Positions 7,282 to 12,698 of a stretch of 12,698 bases of DNA are shown here, in pieces. Origin of the DNA: Odoribacteraceae bacterium. Its GTDB lineage: Bacteria; Bacteroidota; Bacteroidia; Bacteroidales; Marinifilaceae. A model generated the notes under the pieces. It was not told the DNA's origin. It did not search any database and saw only the letters and a program-made list of their open reading frames with translations. Where the stretch lies: the NCBI GenBank assembly GCA_031259905.1, contig JAIRKS010000132.1, positions 1 through 12,698 on the forward strand, read 5' to 3'. Positions within the stretch are counted from its first letter, which is position 1. Each line of letters starts with the position of its first letter. A program made the translations under genes and the position numbers.

Positions 7282-7596
7282 ATGGAAGGATTACATTTAG
7301 AATATTATCTCGTCGTGAGCGCCGTCATGTTCTTCGCCGGGGTATACGGGTTTCTCACCCGTCGCAACTTGTTGGCGATATTGATCTCGATCGAGTTAAT
7401 CTTGAATTCGGTGGATATTAATTTCGCGTTATTCAACCGTTTTCTTTTTCCCGGTCAACTGGAAGGTTTCTTCTTCACGTTGTTTGCTATCGGCGTTTCC
7501 GCCTGCGAGACAGCGGTTGCTATCGCGATTATCATCAACATTTATCGCAATATCCGGAATATCCAGGTAAGGAACCTCGGTCAACTGAAGGATTAA
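7282..7596 (+). CDS. nuoK: Complex I membrane subunit NuoK
   Basis: The 104-residue, three-helix subunit is related to MrpC and lies between NuoJ/NuoA and NuoN in the proton path. The two membrane glutamates needed for coupling are present: Glu38 in ISIELILNSVDINF and Glu76 in GVSACETAVAIAI, matching E. coli Glu36 and Glu72. Length is standard. The ATG at 7282 follows an A-rich stretch, and nuoL starts 22 nt after its stop. Confidence 0.96.
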   Translation: MEGLHLEYYLVVSAVMFFAGVYGFLTRRNLLAILISIELILNSVDINFALFNRFLFPGQLEGFFFTLFAIGVSACETAVAIAIIINIYRNIRNIQVRNLGQLKD

Positions 7597-7618
7597 TCAT
7601 GATAAACATCGATAACAC

Positions 7619-9520
7619 ATGGAATATACACTTTTCATAGTACTCTTGCCGTTCCTGTCGTTCCTGTTCCTCGGGCTGGTGGGGAAGAGACTGACGCCGC
7701 GCGCGGCAGGATATACCGGGACAATCGTCCTGGCCATTTCGGCTTGTTTGTCTTATATCACGGCGTGGCACTACTTCACGACGGCAAAGGTCGACGGGAT
7801 TTTCGAGAAACTAACGCCCGTGAACTTCACGTGGTTGAACTTCACGGAGAAATTACACATCGACCTGGGCATCCTGCTTGACCCGATCGCGGTGATGATG
7901 CTCGTGGTAATCACGACCGTCTCCTTGATGGTGCACCTTTACAGCATCGGTTACATGCATGGGGAACGGGGATTCCAGCGCTACTACGCGTTCCTCTCCC
8001 TCTTCACCTTTTCCATGCTGGGACTGGTGGTGGCGACCAACATCTTCCAAATGTACATCTTCTGGGAGCTAGTCGGGGTCTCCTCCTACCTGTTGATCGG
8101 CTTCTACTACACGAAACCGGAGGCAGTGGCCGCCTCCAAGAAAGCATTTATCGTCACGCGCTTCGCGGATCTCGGTTTTTTAATAGGTATCCTGCTGCTC
8201 TCGTTCTACACGGGGACGTTCGATTTCGAGCGCCTGACCTCCGGGGACACGGCGCTGTTCGCCGGGATGGAGGGAATCTCCTTCATGGGATGCTCCGTGA
8301 TCAGCTGGGCCGTGGCGCTAATATTCATGGGAGGCGCCGGTAAATCGGCCATGTTCCCTCTGCACGTCTGGTTACCGGACGCGATGGAAGGTCCCACGCC
8401 CGTCTCCGCCTTGATTCACGCGGCGACGATGGTCGTTGCCGGCGTATACCTCGTGGCACGCCTTTTCCCGGTCTACTACCTGGAGGCCCCCGACGTGCTG
8501 GTACTCGTGGCCGTCGTGGGTGCGGTCACCTCTCTCTACGCGGCCGTCGTGGCGTGCGTGCAGACGGACATCAAACGAGTGTTAGCCTTCTCCACGATCT
8601 CGCAGATTGGCTTCATGATGGTGGGACTGGGCGTCTCCGGCATGGAAGGACACGAGGGGCTGGGATACATGGCCTCCATGTTCCACCTCTTCACCCACGC
8701 GATGTTCAAGGCGCTACTCTTCCTCGGGGCCGGCGCGATCATCCACGCCGTGCACAGCAACGAGATGACGCGCATGGGAGGACTACGGAAATACCTCCCG
8801 ATCACGCACCTCACGTTCCTCGTCGCTTGCCTGGCCATCGCGGGTATCCCCCCCTTCTCCGGATTCTTCAGCAAGGACGAGATTCTGGCAGCCACCTTCC
8901 ACTTCAGCCCCGTGTTGGGCATGGTGATGAGTTTCACGGCCGGCTTGACAGCATTTTACATGTTCCGTCTCTACTACCGGGTATTCTGGAACAAGGCAAA
9001 TCATCACGATCACGTCCCGCACGAGGCGCCCGGCTCCATGACCGTGCCTTTGATCCTCCTGGCTGCCGTGACGCTGGTCGCGGGATTCATCCCGTTCGGT
9101 AAATTTGTCACCAGCGATAGCACCGAGTACATCATCCACCTCGACTGGGCAGTCGCCTCCGCGAGCGTGGCGATAGCGCTAATTGCCATCGGGATCGCCA
9201 CCCTCTTCTACCGCGGGGAAAGCACGATCCCCGATCGCCTGGCCACCTCGTTCCGCGGGCTTCACGCCGCGGCCTTCAATCGTTTCTACCTCGACGATCT
9301 CTACATCTTCATCACCAAGAAGGTTATATTCAACGGGATATCGAGACCCGTCGCGTGGTTCGACCGCCACGTCGTGGACGGCACGATGAACGGCTTCGCG
9401 ACACTCTCGCGACGGGTATCGTACTCCATCCGGGGTTTCCAGTCGGGCCAACTGCAACAATACGTGATGGTCATCTTGCTGGGCACGTTACTGATCACGG
9501 TACTTGTATTATTTGTCTAA
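7619..9520 (+). CDS. nuoL: Complex I antiporter-like subunit NuoL
   Basis: The 633-residue product is the distal proton-pumping subunit. It has the antiporter-type core and the C-terminal lateral helix. Key residues are visible: a TM5 glutamate (about Glu150, MYIFWELVGVSSYLLIG), a TM7 lysine (about Lys242, GAGKSAMFPLHVWLPDA), a conserved histidine in SALIHAATMV, a Lys in HAMFKALLFLGAGA (about 364), and a TM12 lysine in PPFSGFFSKDEI (about 419). The C-terminal FYLDDLYIFITKKVIF segment and the long helix after it fit the lateral helix and terminal anchor. Length fits the family. The DNA encoding IPPFSGFFSK (8846-8875) is nearly identical to the matching part of nuoN. A PNPOx-like gene follows after 4 nt, instead of nuoM. 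Confidence 0.97.
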   Translation: MEYTLFIVLLPFLSFLFLGLVGKRLTPRAAGYTGTIVLAISACLSYITAWHYFTTAKVDGIFEKLTPVNFTWLNFTEKLHIDLGILLDPIAVMMLVVITTVSLMVHLYSIGYMHGERGFQRYYAFLSLFTFSMLGLVVATNIFQMYIFWELVGVSSYLLIGFYYTKPEAVAASKKAFIVTRFADLGFLIGILLLSFYTGTFDFERLTSGDTALFAGMEGISFMGCSVISWAVALIFMGGAGKSAMFPLHVWLPDAMEGPTPVSALIHAATMVVAGVYLVARLFPVYYLEAPDVLVLVAVVGAVTSLYAAVVACVQTDIKRVLAFSTISQIGFMMVGLGVSGMEGHEGLGYMASMFHLFTHAMFKALLFLGAGAIIHAVHSNEMTRMGGLRKYLPITHLTFLVACLAIAGIPPFSGFFSKDEILAATFHFSPVLGMVMSFTAGLTAFYMFRLYYRVFWNKANHHDHVPHEAPGSMTVPLILLAAVTLVAGFIPFGKFVTSDSTEYIIHLDWAVASASVAIALIAIGIATLFYRGESTIPDRLATSFRGLHAAAFNRFYLDDLYIFITKKVIFNGISRPVAWFDRHVVDGTMNGFATLSRRVSYSIRGFQSGQLQQYVMVILLGTLLITVLVLFV

Positions 9521-9524
9521 AAAC

Positions 9525-9956
9525 ATGAAGATGAAACATCCGGAAGACACCATCGGGAACTTAATAGATAGCCAGAACGTCTCCTTCATCAGCTCCGTCG
9601 ACGAAGAAGGATTCCCGAACACGAAAGCCATGCTGGCCCCCTGTAAAAGAGAAGGCATCACCACCTTCTACTGGCACACGAACGGCCCGTCAACGAAAGT
9701 CAAGCAATACCGGCACAACCCGAAAGCGTGCGTGTACTTTTACGACAAGCGATTCTTCCGCGCCGTCATGCTGAAAGGCACGATGGAGATCGTGGACGAT
9801 ACGCGCGTGAAACAAGCGCTGTGGCAAGACGAATACGCGAAATACTACACCGGGGGCGCGGACGGCGGGGATTACACGCTGCTGAAATTCACGGCAGAGA
9901 CGGGCAGGTACTACTGCAACTTTCATTCAACGGACTTTAAAACACACGCGATATGA
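9525..9956 (+). CDS. Pyridoxamine 5'-phosphate oxidase-like (split-barrel flavin-binding) protein inside the nuo operon
   Basis: This 143-residue soluble protein has no membrane helix or signal peptide. It follows the PNPOx-like / general stress protein 26 (COG3871-type) pattern: NVSFISSVDEEGFPNTKAM at 18-36 (first strands), TFYWHTNGPSTKVKQYRHNP at 47-66 (the Ser/Lys stretch that in relatives contacts the FMN phosphate), ACVYFYD at 68-74, and the strand LKGTMEIVDD at 83-92. A catalytic role cannot be read; relatives bind FMN, F420 or heme. The ATG at 9525 is 4 nt after nuoL; 9531 is an alternative start. A TTG frame from 9504 would overlap nuoL and is less likely. Its TGA overlaps the nuoM ATG (ATGA), implying translational coupling. 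It is not a standard complex I subunit. It could be an accessory, assembly or electron-donor partner, or a passenger gene; I cannot tell which. Confidence 0.88.
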   Translation: MKMKHPEDTIGNLIDSQNVSFISSVDEEGFPNTKAMLAPCKREGITTFYWHTNGPSTKVKQYRHNPKACVYFYDKRFFRAVMLKGTMEIVDDTRVKQALWQDEYAKYYTGGADGGDYTLLKFTAETGRYYCNFHSTDFKTHAI

Positions 9957-11434
9957 ACTTCCTATCCCTATTCGTCCTCGTGCCGGTACTGATGATGGTC
10001 GGGCTATTTCTCTCGAAAAACCTGCGACAAATCCGTCTCGTGATGGTCACCGGCGCCTCCCTCTTGCTGGCGTTATCCGCCGGACTCGTCTTCGCGTACC
10101 TTGGCGAGCGAGCCGCGGGCAACACGGCAGAAATGCTCTTCACGGCGAGATGCTCGTGGTACGCCCCGTTAAACATACACTACTCGGTCGGGGTAGACGG
10201 CATCTCGGTCGCGATGCTCCTCCTCTCCTCGATCATCGTCTTCACGGGCGTCTTCGCCTCGTGGAAAATGGAATTCCTCGAAAAAGAATTCTTCCTCTGG
10301 TTCAGCCTACTCTCGACGGGCGTCTTCGGGTTCTTCATCTCGATAGACCTCTTCACGATGTTCATGTACTACGAGATCGCGCTCATCCCGATGTACCTGC
10401 TGATCGGGATATGGGGAAGCGGGCGAAAAGAATACTCGGCCATGAAATTAACCTTGATGCTAATGGCCGGCTCTGCCCTCCTGCTCCTTGGCATACTCGG
10501 CATCTACTTCCTCTCCGGCGAATCCTCGATGGACCTGCTGGAAATCGCGCGGGGTCACATCCCCGAACAAGCGCAACACTGGCTCTTCCCGTTAGTCTTC
10601 GTGGGATTCGGCGTGTTAGGCGCGCTCTTCCCGTTCCACACGTGGTCGCCCGACGGTCACGCCTCCGCCCCGACGGCGGTATCGATGCTACACGCCGGGG
10701 TGCTCATGAAACTGGGAGGCTACGGGTGCTTCCGGGTAGCGATCTACCTGATGCCGGAGGCGGCACACGACCTCTCGTGGATCTTCATCATCCTGACAGG
10801 CATCAGCGTCATCTACGGGGCCTACTCGGCCATCGTGCAAACCGACCTGAAATACATCAACGCCTACTCCTCCGTGAGCCACTGCGGGCTGGTACTCTTC
10901 GCCATCCTGATGCTCAACCAGACGGCGATGAACGGCGCGATCCTCCAGATGCTCTCCCACGGCCTCATGACGGCCCTCTTCTTCGCCTTGATCGGGATGA
11001 TCTACGGGCGCACCCACACGCGCGACATCCGCGAGATGGGCGGCCTGATGAAAGTCATGCCCTTCCTGGGCGTCTGCTACGTGATCGCCGGTCTGGCATC
11101 CCTCGGCCTACCGGGCCTCAGCGGCTTCGTGGCCGAGATGACCGTCTTCGTCGGGGCGTTCCTTCACGAGGACACCTTCCACCGTGTCTTCACCATCCTC
11201 GCCTGCACCTCGATCGTCATCACGGCGGTATACATCCTGCGCGTCGTCGGTAAAATCCTCCACGGGCCGGTAACCGACCGTCACCACCTGGCCTTGAGCG
11301 ACGCCAACTGGTACGAGCGCACCTCCACCATCGTCCTCATCCTCGCCATTGCCGGCATCGGCCTCTACCCCCTCTGGCTATCGGACATGATCAACGACAG
11401 CCTCCTGCCGGTCATCCAAAACGTAAACCTGTAA
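9953..11434 (+). CDS. nuoM: Complex I antiporter-like subunit NuoM
   Basis: The 493-residue product is the middle antiporter-like proton channel. Glu141 in TM5 (FMYYEIALIPMYLLIG), Lys253 in TM8 (GVLMKLGGYG) and the TM12 glutamate (LSGFVAEMTVFVGAF) match E. coli Glu144, Lys265 and Glu407. At the position of the essential E. coli TM7 Lys234, seven residues before the His of PFHTW, this protein has Leu222 (codon TTA, 10616-10618) in GFGVLGALFPFHTWSPDGH. I recall a NuoM branch with GFGVL here, so this may be a subfamily trait rather than damage. Length is normal and the frame intact. It overlaps the PNPOx-like gene by 4 nt and ends 15 nt before nuoN. Confidence 0.96.
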   Translation: MNFLSLFVLVPVLMMVGLFLSKNLRQIRLVMVTGASLLLALSAGLVFAYLGERAAGNTAEMLFTARCSWYAPLNIHYSVGVDGISVAMLLLSSIIVFTGVFASWKMEFLEKEFFLWFSLLSTGVFGFFISIDLFTMFMYYEIALIPMYLLIGIWGSGRKEYSAMKLTLMLMAGSALLLLGILGIYFLSGESSMDLLEIARGHIPEQAQHWLFPLVFVGFGVLGALFPFHTWSPDGHASAPTAVSMLHAGVLMKLGGYGCFRVAIYLMPEAAHDLSWIFIILTGISVIYGAYSAIVQTDLKYINAYSSVSHCGLVLFAILMLNQTAMNGAILQMLSHGLMTALFFALIGMIYGRTHTRDIREMGGLMKVMPFLGVCYVIAGLASLGLPGLSGFVAEMTVFVGAFLHEDTFHRVFTILACTSIVITAVYILRVVGKILHGPVTDRHHLALSDANWYERTSTIVLILAIAGIGLYPLWLSDMINDSLLPVIQNVNL

Positions 11435-11449
11435 ATCATTTCACGCGAC

Positions 11450-12698
11450 ATGGACTACTCCAACTTCATCTACCTGAAAGAAGAACTCTCGCTAATAGCG
11501 GTCATCGTCATCCTGCTCCTCCACGACATCTTCGGCTCCAGGCGAAGCCAGGCATACTTCCACCCGGTAGCCTGCCTGCTGGTAGGGATACACGTCCTGC
11601 TGACCTGCTGCCCGGCGAGCGCGGCCCTCGCCGTCTTCGGCGACACGCCCGTCGCCGGCCAGTCGAGCGCGGGCGTCTACCCGCTCGCCAGCGGCATGTA
11701 CAACCTTTACCCGCTCGCCAGCATCATCAAGAGCATCCTCGCCGTCGGCACGCTCCTCGTCTTCCTGCAAGCGCGCGAATGGTTAGGAGAAAAACCGTCC
11801 GCCGCGCGCCGGGGAGAATTCTACATGCTCACGCTCTTCACCCTGCTCGGCATGTACATCATGATCTCCGCCGGCCACTTCCTCCTCTTCTACATCGGCC
11901 TGGAACTCGCCTCCATCCCGGTAGCCACCCTCGTGGCCTTCGACAAACACCGCGACCGCTCCGCCGAGGCCGGCGCCAAGTACATCCTGACGGCCATCTT
12001 CGCGTCGGGCCTGCTCCTCTACGGCATCTCCCTCCTCTACGGCACGGTCGGCACCCTCTACTTCGCGGACATCCCCGGCGCGATCACCGGCACGCCCCTC
12101 CAGGTACTCGCCCTCGTCCTCTTCTTCGCCGGCCTCGGCTTCAAACTCTCCCTCGTCCCCTTCCACCAGTGGACGCCAGACGTCTACGAGGGAGCGCCCA
12201 CGAGCGTCACGGCCTACCTATCGGTCATCTCCAAGGGAGCCGCCGCCTTCGTCCTCATGACCATCCTCTGCAAGGTCTTCGGCAACCTGATCGACCAGTG
12301 GCAAGCCATCCTCTTCTGGACCACCATCGCCACCATCACCGTGGCCAACCTCTTCGCCCTTCGCCAGCAAAACCTGAAACGCTTCCTCGCCTACTCCTCC
12401 ATCTCCCAGGCGGGCTACATCCTCCTGGGCGTCATCAGCGGATCGGCCGCCGGCATGGCAAGCCTCGTCTACTACGTGCTCGTCTACATGGTCTCCAACC
12501 TCGCCATCTTCGGCGTCATCACCGTCATCGAGCGTCGCTCCGGGAAAGAAACCATCGACGACTACAACGGCCTCTACTCCACCAACCCGCGCCTGAGCTT
12601 CGTCATGATGATCGCCCTCTTCTCCCTCGCCGGCATCCCCCCCTTCGCCGGATTCTTCAGCAAGATCCTCGTCTTTGCCGCCGCCGTCGAGCAAGAAT
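11450..12698 (+). CDS. nuoN: Complex I antiporter-like subunit NuoN (partial, right edge)
   Basis: The ATG at 11450 opens a frame that runs to the window end (416 codons visible, no stop). The product is the antiporter-like subunit next to NuoK. The pumping residues are all visible: Glu152 in FYIGLELASIPVATLVAF, Lys177 in EAGAKYILTA, Lys232 in GFKLSLVPFHQWTPDVYEGA, Lys262 in SVISKGAAAFVL and Lys405 in IPPFAGFFSKILVF. They match E. coli Glu133, Lys158, Lys217, Lys247 and Lys395. About the last 60-80 residues are expected beyond the edge. Synonymous choice differs from the early operon genes, with codons ending almost always in C. A 15-bp direct repeat lies at 11678-11722. Confidence 0.96.
   Translation, partial: MDYSNFIYLKEELSLIAVIVILLLHDIFGSRRSQAYFHPVACLLVGIHVLLTCCPASAALAVFGDTPVAGQSSAGVYPLASGMYNLYPLASIIKSILAVGTLLVFLQAREWLGEKPSAARRGEFYMLTLFTLLGMYIMISAGHFLLFYIGLELASIPVATLVAFDKHRDRSAEAGAKYILTAIFASGLLLYGISLLYGTVGTLYFADIPGAITGTPLQVLALVLFFAGLGFKLSLVPFHQWTPDVYEGAPTSVTAYLSVISKGAAAFVLMTILCKVFGNLIDQWQAILFWTTIATITVANLFALRQQNLKRFLAYSSISQAGYILLGVISGSAAGMASLVYYVLVYMVSNLAIFGVITVIERRSGKETIDDYNGLYSTNPRLSFVMMIALFSLAGIPPFAGFFSKILVFAAAVEQE
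11678..11722 (+). repeat. 15-bp direct repeat inside nuoN, 30-nt period
   Basis: TACCCGCTCGCCAGC occurs at 11678-11692 and at 11708-11722. The spacing is exactly 30 nt, so the frame is kept, and each copy encodes YPLAS (residues 78-82 and 88-92). The second halves of the two 30-nt units differ (GMYNL and IIKSI). This sits in the loop before the next membrane helix and may be an old in-frame duplication. Confidence 0.7.

Noticed and set aside
9504..9524. TTG start for the PNPOx-like gene overlapping the end of nuoL
   Set aside because: ATG codons at 9525 and 9531 follow at once and fit the family's N-terminus. The extra residues only re-read the nuoL end in another frame.
10150..11253. A 367-codon plus-strand frame inside nuoM
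   Set aside because: It is an out-of-frame shadow of nuoM, rich in Arg, Pro, His and Leu, without membrane or domain pattern.
11492..12694. Acidic open frames antisense to nuoN
   Set aside because: The Glu/Asp/Gly-rich products are the complement of the GCC/CTC/ATC-rich nuoN codons; no independent start signal or motif is seen.

Overview
The window holds two divergent transcription units in a GC-rich bacterium that is almost certainly a member of the Bacteroidetes, most likely Bacteroidales. The evidence is: an ECF sigma factor of the type expanded in Bacteroides, a TTG/TAnnTTTG promoter of the Bacteroidetes pattern in front of nuoA, little Shine-Dalgarno sequence before the starts, a fused nuoCD, and a complex I operon without nuoE, nuoF and nuoG. 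The GC-rich codon choice points to a high-GC lineage; I cannot name the genus.

Left part (1-2095, minus strand): an ECF sigma-70 gene is followed 12 nt later by a gene that runs off the left edge. Its 506 visible codons encode seven likely membrane helices of ABC-2 permease type followed by the N-terminal beta domain of an M1-type metallopeptidase. No FecR-type anti-sigma gene follows the sigma gene directly, as would be usual for this sigma family.

Middle (2096-2594): a 499-nt divergent intergenic region. AT-richer promoter regions flank a very GC-rich core (about 2161-2460) with no convincing gene.

Right part (2595 to the end, plus strand): a compact operon nuoA-B-CD-H-I-J-K-L-[PNPOx-like]-M-N, with nuoN cut by the right edge. 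Gaps are at most 24 nt and several genes overlap. It encodes the peripheral Q-module (B, CD, I) and the membrane arm (A, H, J, K, L, M, N) of an 11-subunit-type proton-pumping quinone reductase. nuoCD passes directly to nuoH, so the NADH-oxidising module is not encoded here.

The most unusual element is a 143-residue pyridoxamine-5'-phosphate-oxidase-like split-barrel protein placed between nuoL and nuoM. It lies 4 nt after nuoL and overlaps nuoM by ATGA, so it is built into the operon and probably co-translated. In a complex that lacks its own flavoprotein module, a flavin-binding-type protein in this position deserves testing. A second notable point is that NuoM has Leu where E. coli NuoM has the TM7 lysine, while the corresponding charged residues of NuoL and NuoN are present.
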